Shown here piece by piece: positions 45,492 to 53,564 of a DNA stretch of 64,000 bases. The notes beneath the pieces are model-generated. The model made no database searches and was not told the DNA's origin. It saw nothing but the letters and a program-made list of their open reading frames with translations. Source of the stretch: Undibacter mobilis (lineage in GTDB: Bacteria > Pseudomonadota > Alphaproteobacteria > Rhizobiales > Xanthobacteraceae); contig NZ_QRGO01000003.1 of assembly GCF_003367195.1 (NCBI RefSeq), forward strand, positions 124,001-188,000, in the 5' to 3' direction. Each line of letters opens with the position of its first letter. Positions within the stretch are counted from its first letter, which is position 1. The translations under genes were made by a program, and so were the position numbers.

Positions 45492-45770
45492 ATGAAATCG
45501 CTTGTGACCAAGCGCTCGATCATTATCGGGGGACACAAGACCAGCGTCAGTCTTGAAGACGCGTTCTGGCAGGAGTTGAAGAAGATCGCCGAGCACCGCC
45601 GCGAGACCTTGTCGTCCCTGGTCAACGCGATCGATACGAACCGCGGCGAAGGCAATCTGTCGTCCGCCATTCGGCTTTTCGTGCTCGAAAACGCCCGCGC
45701 CCGCGCAATGGAAGTGATGACGGAGCGTCAGGCCAGCGGTGCCACTGTCGAGCTGGCGCAAGGTCGCTAA
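45492..45770 (+). CDS. Ribbon-helix-helix domain protein
   Basis: A protein of 92 residues. The N-terminus KSLVTKRSIIIGGHKTSVSLEDAFWQELKKIA is a ribbon-helix-helix pattern (strand followed by SLEDAFW helix), with a second helix RRETLSSLVNAID. This matches the small RHH_4-like family common in Hyphomicrobiales, expected to bind DNA as a dimer. AGGAG precedes the ATG at 45492. No cognate toxin gene is adjacent, so a toxin-antitoxin role is not supported. Confidence 0.85.
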   Translation: MKSLVTKRSIIIGGHKTSVSLEDAFWQELKKIAEHRRETLSSLVNAIDTNRGEGNLSSAIRLFVLENARARAMEVMTERQASGATVELAQGR

Positions 45771-45782
45771 AGGCAAAGCTAG

Positions 45783-45818
45783 CCCGAAAAAGCAATCGCC
45801 GGCCTTTAAGGCCGGCGA
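45783..45818 (-). terminator. Intrinsic terminator of the DUF6481-type gene
   Basis: A perfect 9-bp stem TCGCCGGCC / GGCCGGCGA (45796-45804, 45810-45818) is followed on the minus strand by TTGCTTTTT (45795-45787). It lies just beyond the minus-strand gene at 45849 and just after the plus-strand RHH gene. Confidence 0.75.
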
Positions 45819-45848
45819 CAATCGAAGATCAGCAGCGCGGCGGGGAAA

Positions 45849-46253
45849 TCAGTAGCCGCGCTTCTTGTTCTTCTTGGCGGCCTTGCGGGCGGCGTAACGC
45901 GCGTCACGCTTGGCCTTCTGCTCGGCGAGCAGGGCCTCGTCGGCAGCGGCCTTGTCGGCCGCTTCGAGGACCGCGAGTTCCTGGGCTTCCTTCTGCAGCT
46001 TGGCCTGGCGCTCGGCCTCGATGGCGGCGAGACGGGCTTCCTCGGCTTCACGGACCTTGCGGGCCGCTTCACGCTCGGCGTCGCGTTTGGCCTGACGCTC
46101 AGCGCGCGCCTCGGCGATTGCGAGACGTTCAAGGCGCTTGGATTCGAGTTCGGGAGCCTGGGTGGCGGCCCGGAACTTCTCGAGCATCGCCTTTTTAACG
46201 GCAGCGGCGTTGTTCCGGCGCTCGAATGCGTCGGGACTTCTGAATTGACTCAA
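45849..46253 (-). CDS. Charged coiled-coil protein of DUF6481 type
   Basis: A protein of 134 residues. After SQFRSPDAFERRNNAAAVKKAMLEKF the sequence is an almost continuous Ala/Glu/Arg/Lys helix (about 45-120) with a basic tail (KKNKKRGY). Composition and start resemble the alphaproteobacterial DUF6481 family (recalled). No catalytic motif is visible. A role as a structural or nucleic-acid-associated protein is only a guess from the basic tail. Confidence 0.78.
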   Translation of the reverse strand: MSQFRSPDAFERRNNAAAVKKAMLEKFRAATQAPELESKRLERLAIAEARAERQAKRDAEREAARKVREAEEARLAAIEAERQAKLQKEAQELAVLEAADKAAADEALLAEQKAKRDARYAARKAAKKNKKRGY

Positions 46254-46377
46254 ATTTTTCTCCTGGAGGGTCGCTGGGGCGGGTGACTTTAAAGCAATGT
46301 GGATTACAGGCGTTATATGGCGTGCCGACGCGATGCAATCAACTGTGCCGCGTCAATTTATCGGGCGAATATGCGAC

Positions 46378-46414
46378 AAAAAATGGCCGGAACGAGGCTG
46401 ACCTCGTCCCGGCC
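46378..46414 (-). terminator. Intrinsic terminator of phoH
   Basis: A 13-bp stem with one internal mismatch (46385-46397 pairs with 46402-46414, loop TCAG on the minus strand) is followed on the minus strand by ATTTTTT (46384-46378). It is placed 42 bp after the phoH stop. Confidence 0.9.
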
Positions 46415-46455
46415 GATCGATGGAGACGCGCTGCCCGGCCAAAGTTGGCCGCAAG

Positions 46456-47190
46456 TCAGATCCGCGCCGTCTCGAAGGCGTTCACCCACATCGCGCAGAT
46501 GCCGGAACGAACAATCTCCGCGCGCGTGAATTCAACCACCGGGACCGGCAGGTTCTGACCGTCGATGATCTCGATGACCGTCCGCAGCCCCGATTCCTTC
46601 GGCAGGTCGCATTGGCTGATGTCGCCATTGATGACCACCGTACAGTCCTCGCCGATACGGGTGAGGAAGGTCTTGATCTCGGCCGCGGTGGTATTCTGTG
46701 CCTCGTCGAGCAGGACAAAGGCATTCTTCCAAGAGCGGCCGCGCATCACCTCGAATGGCACCAGTTCGATGGCGCCATTCTTGAGCGCGATGTCGTAGGC
46801 GGCTTTGCCAATGCGTTCCTTGATCGCCTCGATGACAGGCGCGGCCCAGGGCGCGAACTTGTCCTCGAGCGAGCCGGGAAAAAAGCCGAGCGAACGGCCG
46901 CAGGGCACGTTCGGCCGCGTCAGGATGATTTTGTCGATCTGTCGGTTGCGAAGAAGGTCGGCGGCGTGCGTGGCGGCGATCCAGGTCTTGCCGGTGCCGG
47001 CGGGCCCGAGAACGATGACCTGAGGACATCTGCGAAGGGCGTCGAGGTAGTCGGCTTGCGTGGGATTGAGCGGTTTTATCGGCGGCAAGACCCGTTCAGC
47101 TTCAAACTTGTTTTGAAAGTTGATGATCTCGGCGGTACCAGACAAGCGATCATGACGGCGTCTCTTCTTGCTGTTCAGGTTCTTACCCAA
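46456..47190 (-). CDS. PhoH family ATPase/RNA-binding protein
   Basis: A protein of 244 residues. The core starts at PLNPTQADYLDAL; Walker A is LGPAGTGKTW (61-70) and Walker B VLLDEAQNTT, and TRIGEDCTVVINGDISQCDLP is characteristic. PhoH-type proteins are NTPases linked to phosphate starvation and, with endonuclease YbeY-like partners, RNA processing. ybeY is not adjacent. The start is TTG at 47190, with a strong AAGGAG ribosome binding site at 47197-47202 (minus strand) six bases before. The 286 bp between that site and the next gene (47203-47488) shows no feature. Confidence 0.92.
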   Translation of the reverse strand: MGKNLNSKKRRRHDRLSGTAEIINFQNKFEAERVLPPIKPLNPTQADYLDALRRCPQVIVLGPAGTGKTWIAATHAADLLRNRQIDKIILTRPNVPCGRSLGFFPGSLEDKFAPWAAPVIEAIKERIGKAAYDIALKNGAIELVPFEVMRGRSWKNAFVLLDEAQNTTAAEIKTFLTRIGEDCTVVINGDISQCDLPKESGLRTVIEIIDGQNLPVPVVEFTRAEIVRSGICAMWVNAFETARI

Positions 47191-47488
47191 GGCCGACTCC
47201 TTCTCGTGGACTGCTTGAGGGTCACAAGCACCCGCGGTCCGTAACGGACGCAGGAAAATCCATGCATCGAACGTGCCAGCTCCGGCCGTTTGCGGCGACC
47301 TGAGCGAACAATGCGGGTGTTGCGAGGGGCGGCGGCTGGCCTTCGGTCGTTCGGGAGCATGTCGGTCCCGACTGACCTGAGCACCTTATCGATCCGTAAT
47401 CGACGAACCGCCATGTGAAGAAGCGTAGGCGATTCGGATGACGCTTTCTTAAAAATATCGCGCCGCGGGATAATCGCAGCGGGGCCGG

Positions 47489-47731
47489 TTACTGCTTGGC
47501 AAGGCCGCAGTAGCGCAGCTGACCGTTGTCCCAGCATCCCGTGCGCATGCAGACATTCCTGCGAACGCCGCATTCCGTCAGGCAGGCGGACTTCATCGCG
47601 GTCGGAACTTTGGCGCAGGCCTGCTGGCAGGTCTTTTCCTCACCGCTGCATTTCATCGGCTGTGCGTTGGCGGTGCCCGACGACAACAAAGCGGAAAGAG
47701 CGAGGAGCGTGATGCCGGCGATTTTGTTCAT
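47489..47731 (-). CDS. Small cysteine-rich exported protein
   Basis: A protein of 80 residues with a signal peptide (about 1-23, cleavage at ANA-QP). The mature part has eight cysteines in 55 residues (KCSGEEKTCQQAC, SACLTECGVRRNVCMRTGC and YCGLA), which implies several disulfides. No family is recognised. It is divergent from the DUF2778 gene, with a 200-bp gap between starts. Secretion to the periplasm or outside is likely. Confidence 0.7.
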   Translation of the reverse strand: MNKIAGITLLALSALLSSGTANAQPMKCSGEEKTCQQACAKVPTAMKSACLTECGVRRNVCMRTGCWDNGQLRYCGLAKQ

Positions 47732-47930
47732 GCGGCAAGATTTACGCTGAGTCGCCAGCGCAGCACACATCCGATCGACGCGGTAACCGAGCGCGGACCG
47801 AACGTGGAAAATTCGTCAAACCGTTCTGCGGGTTAAGGGGAGTTTAACCCTAATGGCGGAGCTTAAGCGGCATTGATCGACCTTGGAATGCCGGCGTCAG
47901 GCCGTGTGTTGAGTTCGAGTTGCGTAACGC

Positions 47931-49142
47931 ATGACGTACACGGCCGCCGTCACTATCAGCGCTTCCTGGGGCGATCATCGCCGGGTTTCGTCCGCCATTG
48001 CCGGGCGCGCGCTTCGCATTGTCCGCAACAGTTTTCTGCTTGGCATCGGCGCTGTTGGCTTCGTCGGCGTCAGTGCGCTCGCGGTGACGTTCACGGCAGC
48101 CTGGATGGTGGGCGGCACAATGCAGCCGCATACGCATCTGCCGAGCGGTCCAGGATCGCTGGTGCTGACGCCTTACGATCAAACCGCCAAAGCTGCGGTC
48201 CGCGGGCAGGGTGGTGCGCAATGGGCCGATGCGTTCATTGATCGCAGCAAGTCGATCCTGCCGGCCGAGCAAACGCGGGCCGTTATCGCCCAGCCAAACC
48301 CCGCTCCGACAACGCCCGCTGCGCGCACACCCGCTGTTCCCATGCCGCGACCGTTGCCGGCGCGACTGGCTCAGCTTCGCGCCGAGATTGAGGCGCCAAA
48401 GCCGGTGGTGACCGCCGAAGCGCCCGTGGCAGCGCCCATTGTCGCGCTGCCGGTGCCGAAGCCGGAAGGCGCCTCCAAGCTCGAGGCGATGGCCAAAATC
48501 GATCCCAAGCCCGAAGCGCGGGAGGAGGCGAAGGCGCCGCCGAAACCGGCACCCGTTGCTTCCATTCCTCCGGCATCACTGCCTGATTCCGTCAGCCGCA
48601 CCGCTGTCTACGACATCACCGGCAGCGTCGTGCATATGCCCGATGGCACCAAGCTCGAAGCCCATTCCGGCCTTGGCGAGCGCATGGACGACCCGCGCCA
48701 CATCAAGGTGCGCATGCGTGGCCCGACACCGCCGAACGTCTATGTGCTCACCGAACGCGAAAAGCTGTTCCACGGCGTGCGCGCCATTCGCCTCAATCCG
48801 GTCTACGACGACAAGATGTTCGGTCGCGACGGCATGCTGGCGCATACCTACATGCTGGGGCCGAACGGCCAGTCGAATGGCTGCGTGTCGTTCAAGGACT
48901 ACAAGAAATTCCTGACGGCCTTCCTCGACGGCAAGGTCGACAAGCTCGTCGTCGTTACCGACCTGAAGAGCCAGACCTGGAAATCGGCCGCCATGCAGGC
49001 GGATGGAATCCCGGCATCGGTGCGCCGCTTTGCCGGCGGTTACAGCCGGCCGACCGTCATGCCGCGCGGCGGCGACGATGCCGAACCACGCTATACCGCC
49101 GCTCTGGGCTTTGCCCCCGAGCGCGGTGCCGGCGACTGGTAA
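47931..49142 (+). CDS. DUF2778/Tlde1-domain membrane-anchored protein
   Basis: A protein of 403 residues. One transmembrane helix (about 37-60) precedes a Pro/Ala/Lys-rich linker (about 100-220) that could cross the periplasm. The Tlde1 (DUF2778) domain (about 220-345) contains LEAHSGLGERMDDPRH, the His in HTYMLGPNGQ, and the Cys in SNGCVSFKDYKKFL. This His/Cys pair is the L,D-transpeptidase-like active site. Family members include a type VI secretion effector that edits peptidoglycan stems. There are no secretion genes here and the protein is anchored, so a housekeeping wall enzyme is more likely. Confidence 0.87.
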   Translation: MTYTAAVTISASWGDHRRVSSAIAGRALRIVRNSFLLGIGAVGFVGVSALAVTFTAAWMVGGTMQPHTHLPSGPGSLVLTPYDQTAKAAVRGQGGAQWADAFIDRSKSILPAEQTRAVIAQPNPAPTTPAARTPAVPMPRPLPARLAQLRAEIEAPKPVVTAEAPVAAPIVALPVPKPEGASKLEAMAKIDPKPEAREEAKAPPKPAPVASIPPASLPDSVSRTAVYDITGSVVHMPDGTKLEAHSGLGERMDDPRHIKVRMRGPTPPNVYVLTEREKLFHGVRAIRLNPVYDDKMFGRDGMLAHTYMLGPNGQSNGCVSFKDYKKFLTAFLDGKVDKLVVVTDLKSQTWKSAAMQADGIPASVRRFAGGYSRPTVMPRGGDDAEPRYTAALGFAPERGAGDW

Positions 49143-49231
49143 GCGGGCCGTCTCCTAACACCCTGAAAAGCCTGTAGATCCGCCTTGCTTGCCGAAGCGG
49201 CGGGGGGTTGTTACCTAACCCGTTGAATCGA

Positions 49232-49264
49232 CGGGCCGCGGAACCTCTCGCGCCCGGTTTTTTT
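49232..49264 (+). terminator. Intrinsic terminator after the DUF2778 gene
   Basis: The stem CGGGCCGCG / CGCGCCCG (49232-49240, 49249-49256; one bulged C) is closed by an 8-nt loop and followed by TTTTTTT (49258-49264). It lies 30 bp upstream of metG, so it separates metG from the preceding gene. Confidence 0.82.
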
Positions 49265-49293
49265 GGGCCTCTCCGGCCCCGGTGAAGGCTTCA

Positions 49294-50898
49294 ATGTCCG
49301 CGAAACAGCCCTTCTACATCACCACGGCCATTTCCTACCCCAACGGGCACCCGCATATCGGGCACGCCTATGAGGCGATCGCCACCGACGCTATCGCGCG
49401 CTTCCAGCGGCTCGACGGCTATGACGTCTATTTCCTTACCGGCACCGACGAGCACGGCCAGAAGATGCAGCAGACCGCGGCCAAGCTCGGCCTGACGGCG
49501 CGGCAGCTGCGCGACCAGAACGTGCCGCGCTTCGAGGCCATGGTGAAGATGCTCAATCTGTCGAACGACGACTTCATCCATACGACGGAAGAGCGTCACT
49601 ATCGCGCGTCGGAGGAAATCTGGCGGCGGATGGAAGCGAAGGGCGACATCTATCTCGACAAATATGCCGGCTGGTACTCGGTGCGCGACGAAGCCTATTA
49701 CGCCGAGGACGAAACGCACCTGAACGAGCATGGCACCCGCCTCGCCACCAAGACCGGCACGCCGGTTGAATGGGTTGAGGAGGAGAGCTATTTCTTCAAG
49801 CTGTCCGCCTATCAGGACAGGCTGCTGAAGCTCTATGCCGATGTGCCGGACTTCGTGCTGCCGAAGGAGCGCCTCAACGAGGTCGCGAGCTTTGTGAAGG
49901 GCGGTCTGAAAGACCTGTCACTGTCGCGCACGACCTTCGACTGGGGCATTCCGGTGCCGGGCAATCCGAAACACATCATGTATGTGTGGGTCGACGCGCT
50001 CACGAACTACATCACCGGCGTCGGCTTCCCGAACGAAAACGACCCGAAATTCCAGCGTTACTGGCCGGCCTCGCTGCATGTGATCGGCAAGGACATCGTG
50101 CGTTTCCACGCCGTGTACTGGCCGGCCTTCCTGATGTCGGCCGGCATCGCGGTGCCGAAGCGCATTTTCAGCCACGGTTTCCTGTTCAACCGCGGTGAGA
50201 AGATGTCGAAGTCGGTCGGCAATGTGGTCGATCCCTTCACCATGGCGGAAGCCTATGGCGTCGACCAGATGCGCTTCTTCTTCCTGCGCGAGGTGCCGTT
50301 CGGCCAGGACGGCAGCTACAGCCACGAGGCCATCGTCAACCGCATCAACGCCGATCTCGCCAACGATCTCGGCAACCTGGCGCAGCGCTCGCTGTCCATG
50401 GTCGCCAAGGCCTTCGACGGCAAACTGCCGGTGCCGGGCGAATTGACGCCGGAGGACCAGACCATCCTCGCGGCGGCCGACGCCATGCTGCCGGCGGCGC
50501 GCGAACACATGAAGACGCAACAACTGCACCACATGCTGCACGTGGTGTGGTCGGTGGTGGCCGATGCCAACCGCTATTTCGCTTCCGAGGCGCCGTGGGC
50601 CAAGGCCAAGACCGATCCGGCGCGGCAGGGGACGATCCTCTACATCACCGCCGAGATCATCCGGCAGGTTGCCATCCTGGCCCAGCCGGTGATGCCGGTG
50701 TCGGCCGGCAAGCTGCTCGATCTGCTGGCGATACCCGCCGGGGAACGCAACTTCGCTGCGCTCGAAGGCGGCAAGCGCATTGCGCCCGGCTCGGCTCTGC
50801 CGGCACCGCAGGGCGTATTCCCGCGCTACGTGGAGCCGGAGGGGGCCGAAGAGGTTTCCAAGCCGCCGAAAGAGCCCAAGAAGCCGAAAAAGCCCTGA
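49294..50898 (+). CDS. metG: Methionyl-tRNA synthetase (short, zinc-free type)
   Basis: A protein of 534 residues. The class I signatures are HIGH at 21-24 ([12 protein letters not shown]) and KMSKS at 303-307. The connective-peptide region reads [13 protein letters not shown] and has none of the cysteines that bind zinc in E. coli MetRS. It is therefore the alphaproteobacterial short form without a zinc knuckle. The C-terminus ends in a Lys/Pro tail and lacks a tRNA-binding EMAP domain. The ATG at 49294 is preferred to a GTG at 49282. Its stop overlaps the tatD start by one base (TGATG). Confidence 0.96.
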   Translation: MSAKQPFYITTAISYPNGHPHIGHAYEAIATDAIARFQRLDGYDVYFLTGTDEHGQKMQQTAAKLGLTARQLRDQNVPRFEAMVKMLNLSNDDFIHTTEERHYRASEEIWRRMEAKGDIYLDKYAGWYSVRDEAYYAEDETHLNEHGTRLATKTGTPVEWVEEESYFFKLSAYQDRLLKLYADVPDFVLPKERLNEVASFVKGGLKDLSLSRTTFDWGIPVPGNPKHIMYVWVDALTNYITGVGFPNENDPKFQRYWPASLHVIGKDIVRFHAVYWPAFLMSAGIAVPKRIFSHGFLFNRGEKMSKSVGNVVDPFTMAEAYGVDQMRFFFLREVPFGQDGSYSHEAIVNRINADLANDLGNLAQRSLSMVAKAFDGKLPVPGELTPEDQTILAAADAMLPAAREHMKTQQLHHMLHVVWSVVADANRYFASEAPWAKAKTDPARQGTILYITAEIIRQVAILAQPVMPVSAGKLLDLLAIPAGERNFAALEGGKRIAPGSALPAPQGVFPRYVEPEGAEEVSKPPKEPKKPKKP

Positions 50899-51704
50899 TG
50901 CTGGTCGACAGCCACTGCCACCTCGATTTCCCCGAATTCGCGCCCGAACTCGACCAGATCGTCGAGCGGGCGCGGCTGGCAGGAGTCGGGCGCATGGTGA
51001 CGATCTCAACCCGTGTGAGGAAGCTGGCACAAGTTCTTGCGGTTGCTGAGAAATATCCTGACGTTTTCGCCTCTGTCGGGACCCATCCGCACAACGCCCA
51101 GGAAGAGCTGGATATCGATGCGGCCGCGCTGGCGCGGCTCAGCCGGCATCCCAAGATCGTTGCCATCGGCGAGGCCGGCCTCGACTACCACTACGACAAG
51201 TCACCGCGCGCCGATCAGTTCAAGGGCTTCCACGAGCACATCAAGGCGGCCCGCGAAACGGGACTGCCATTGGTGATCCATACGCGCGAAGCCGACGCCG
51301 ATACGGCCGTCATCCTTGAAGAAGAAATCGGGAAGGGCGCCTTCCCGGCTGTGCTGCATTGCTACACCGGCGGCCGCGAGCTGGCGTTCAAGGCGGTCGA
51401 GCTCGGCCTCTATGTCGGCTTCACCGGCATCATCACCTTCAAGAACGGCGAGGCGCTGCGCGACATCGCCCGCGACCTGCCCGCCGATCGTATTCTGGTC
51501 GAGACCGACGCGCCGTTCCTGGCGCCGATCCCGTATCGCGGCAAGCGCAATGAGCCGTCCTTTGTCGTCAACACCGCCAAGGTGCTGGCCGAGACGCGCG
51601 GCGTCTCCGAAGCCGAGATTGCGCGGCAGACCACCGAGAACTTCTTCCGGCTGTTTTCTAAGGTGCCGCGCGTGCTGCCCGACGACGTCAGGACGGCCGG
51701 ATGA
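50898..51704 (+). CDS. tatD: TatD-family metal-dependent DNase
   Basis: A protein of 268 residues with the full metal site: DSHCHLD at the start, GEAGLDYHYD, HTREAD, HCYTGG and ETDAPFLAP. TatD proteins are 3'-5' exonucleases of single-stranded DNA and can also act as D-aminoacyl hydrolases. The ATG overlaps the metG stop and its own stop overlaps the next gene (ATGA), giving a tightly coupled trio. Confidence 0.94.
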   Translation: MLVDSHCHLDFPEFAPELDQIVERARLAGVGRMVTISTRVRKLAQVLAVAEKYPDVFASVGTHPHNAQEELDIDAAALARLSRHPKIVAIGEAGLDYHYDKSPRADQFKGFHEHIKAARETGLPLVIHTREADADTAVILEEEIGKGAFPAVLHCYTGGRELAFKAVELGLYVGFTGIITFKNGEALRDIARDLPADRILVETDAPFLAPIPYRGKRNEPSFVVNTAKVLAETRGVSEAEIARQTTENFFRLFSKVPRVLPDDVRTAG

Positions 51705-52510
51705 CGCTGCGCTTCACCATGCGCTTTACGATTCTTGGCTGCGGCTCATCCATGGGCGTGCCGCGCGTGGCTTTGGGCTGGGGCGACTGCGATCCGAACG
51801 AGCCAAGGAACCGCCGCCGCCGCTGCGCTCTTCTGGTTGAGCGCGTACAGGGGCCGGGACAGGTGACCCGCATTCTGATCGACTGCGGTCCGGATATCCG
51901 CGAGCAGCTCATCGAGGCCAATGTCGACTGGCTCGACGGCGTTCTGATCACCCATGAACACGCCGACCACACCCACGGCCTCGACGATCTGCGGCCGATG
52001 TTCGTTGCCCACAAGCGCCGCGTCGACGTCTATATGGGCGAAAGCGCGGCGATCGATCTGCACGCCCGCTTCGGCTACTGCTTCCGCACGCCGGCTGGCA
52101 GCAGCTATCCGCCGATCATGGCCGAGCACCGGTTGACTCCGGGCAAGCGGGTGACGATCGACGGGCAGGGAGGCCCTATCGAGCTGCTGCCGTTCCTTCA
52201 GGACCATGGCGACATCGTCTCGCTCGGCTTCCGTTTCGGCGACGTGGCCTACTCGACCGACCTCAAGAGCCTGCCGCCCGAGAGCCTTGCGGCGGTTCGG
52301 GACCTGGACATCTGGATCGTGGACGCGCTGCGCAAGGCGCCGCATCCCAGCCATCTGAACCTCGAGGAATCGCTGGCGCTGATCGCGCGCATCAAGCCGA
52401 AGCGCGCCATCCTGACCGACATGCACACCGATCTCGACTACCAGACGCTGCGGCGGACACTGCCGGCGGGTGTCGAGCCGGCCTATGACGGCATGCAGTT
52501 CGACACGTAA
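51701..52510 (+). CDS. MBL-fold metallohydrolase (PhnP-like phosphodiesterase type)
   Basis: A protein of 269 residues. THEHADHTHGLDD is the main zinc-binding motif, and further ligands lie at STDLKS and TDMHTD. The opening LGCGSSMGVPRVALGWGDCDP is typical of the PhnP/carbon-phosphorus-lyase cyclic phosphodiesterase subfamily. Related genomes often have it after tatD. No other phn gene is near, so its substrate is unknown. The ATG at 51701 overlaps the tatD stop; an ATG at 51719 is an alternative. Confidence 0.88.
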   Translation: MTLRFTMRFTILGCGSSMGVPRVALGWGDCDPNEPRNRRRRCALLVERVQGPGQVTRILIDCGPDIREQLIEANVDWLDGVLITHEHADHTHGLDDLRPMFVAHKRRVDVYMGESAAIDLHARFGYCFRTPAGSSYPPIMAEHRLTPGKRVTIDGQGGPIELLPFLQDHGDIVSLGFRFGDVAYSTDLKSLPPESLAAVRDLDIWIVDALRKAPHPSHLNLEESLALIARIKPKRAILTDMHTDLDYQTLRRTLPAGVEPAYDGMQFDT

Positions 52511-52753
52511 TGCGGCCTTTAAAGTCGTATGATATCAATAAAATGAGCAACAATCTTGATGTGTTGCATTGGGATCGGATCTGGCTCGGGTCGATATAGA
52601 TATTCCATAATATGTCTTATGCGAATCAAGCTAAGCCCAGCCGGGCTGGCAAAGTCTCTGGATAAGCCCGCCGGCTGCCGCGCCTTGGTGCGCCTGCGCC
52701 GCTAGGTTCAGTGGCACCTGCCATTCCTTAACGCGCCAGCGCCGAGTGATCCC
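52511..52753. other. AT-rich spacer between the MBL gene and mazG
   Basis: The gap of 243 bp is visibly AT-rich in its first half (GATATCAATAAAATGAGC, GATATAGATATTCCATAATATG) against the GC-rich background. A 6-bp inverted repeat (GCAACA / TGTTGC, 52547-52567) is the only structure found. A tiny open frame of about 18 codons from 52544 has no signal of being real. It may hold the mazG promoter. Confidence 0.4.
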
Positions 52754-53563
52754 GTGAAACCGTCCCGCGATATTTCCCGCCTGATCGAGATCATGGCCGC
52801 GCTGCGCACGCCCGTGACCGGCTGCCCGTGGGACCTTGAGCAGAATTTCGCGACCATCGCGCCGTACACGATCGAGGAAGCCTACGAGGTTGCGGACGCG
52901 ATCCAGCGCGGCGACCTTCCCGACCTGCGTGACGAGCTCGGCGATCTGTTGCTCCAGGTCGTCTTCCACGCCCGGATGGCCCAGGAGCAAGGCGTGTTCG
53001 ATTTCGGCGGCGTGGTTGACGCCGTGACCACCAAGATGATCCGCCGGCATCCGCATGTGTTCGGCGACGCAGGCGGTCAGGACACCAAGGCGGTCGAGGG
53101 TCAGTGGGAGCGCATCAAGGCCGAGGAAAAGGCCGAGCGGGCGAAGCGTCATCCACCGAAGCCGCCGAGCGCGCTCGACGGGGTGCCGGTTGCCCTGCCC
53201 GCATTGACCCGCGCCCTGAAGCTGCAGCAGAAGGCCGGCCGCGTCGGCTTCGACTGGAACGATCCGCGCGCGGTGCTCGCCAAGATCCGCGAGGAAGCCG
53301 ACGAGATCGAAGCCGAACTCGACAAGGCCGACGGCACCAAAGCAGCGGCCGAGGTCGGCGATCTGTTGTTCGCCGTGGTCAATCTGGCGCGGCATCTGGA
53401 CGCCGATCCGGAGGCGATCTTGCGCGCCACCAACGCCAAGTTCGAACGCCGCTTCACCGCCATCGAAGCCGCGCTGGCCGCACAGGGCCGGAAGCCGCAG
53501 GATGCCTCGCTCGCCGAGATGGATGCGCTGTGGGACCAAGCCAAGCAGGCCGAGCGGGAATAG
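52754..53563 (+). CDS. mazG: Nucleoside triphosphate pyrophosphohydrolase MazG
   Basis: A protein of 269 residues with two MazG domains. The first has TIEEAYEVADAI and DELGDLLLQVVFHA; the second has REEADEIEAEL and EVGDLLFAVVNLARH. Both pairs give the Glu/Asp magnesium ligands. It hydrolyses dNTPs and (d)NTPs to monophosphates to clean the pool. The start is GTG at 52754. Its stop lies one base from the stop of the convergent ABC-F gene. Confidence 0.94.
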   Translation: MKPSRDISRLIEIMAALRTPVTGCPWDLEQNFATIAPYTIEEAYEVADAIQRGDLPDLRDELGDLLLQVVFHARMAQEQGVFDFGGVVDAVTTKMIRRHPHVFGDAGGQDTKAVEGQWERIKAEEKAERAKRHPPKPPSALDGVPVALPALTRALKLQQKAGRVGFDWNDPRAVLAKIREEADEIEAELDKADGTKAAAEVGDLLFAVVNLARHLDADPEAILRATNAKFERRFTAIEAALAAQGRKPQDASLAEMDALWDQAKQAERE

Positions 53564-53564
53564 A

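Noticed and set aside
45492..45770. RHH protein as antitoxin of a toxin-antitoxin pair
   Set aside because: No small partner gene overlaps or adjoins it on the same strand; the family is widespread as a stand-alone regulator.
49143..49293. SAM-type riboswitch before metG
   Set aside because: The gap is accounted for by an intrinsic terminator of the preceding gene, and no SAM-binding consensus was seen.
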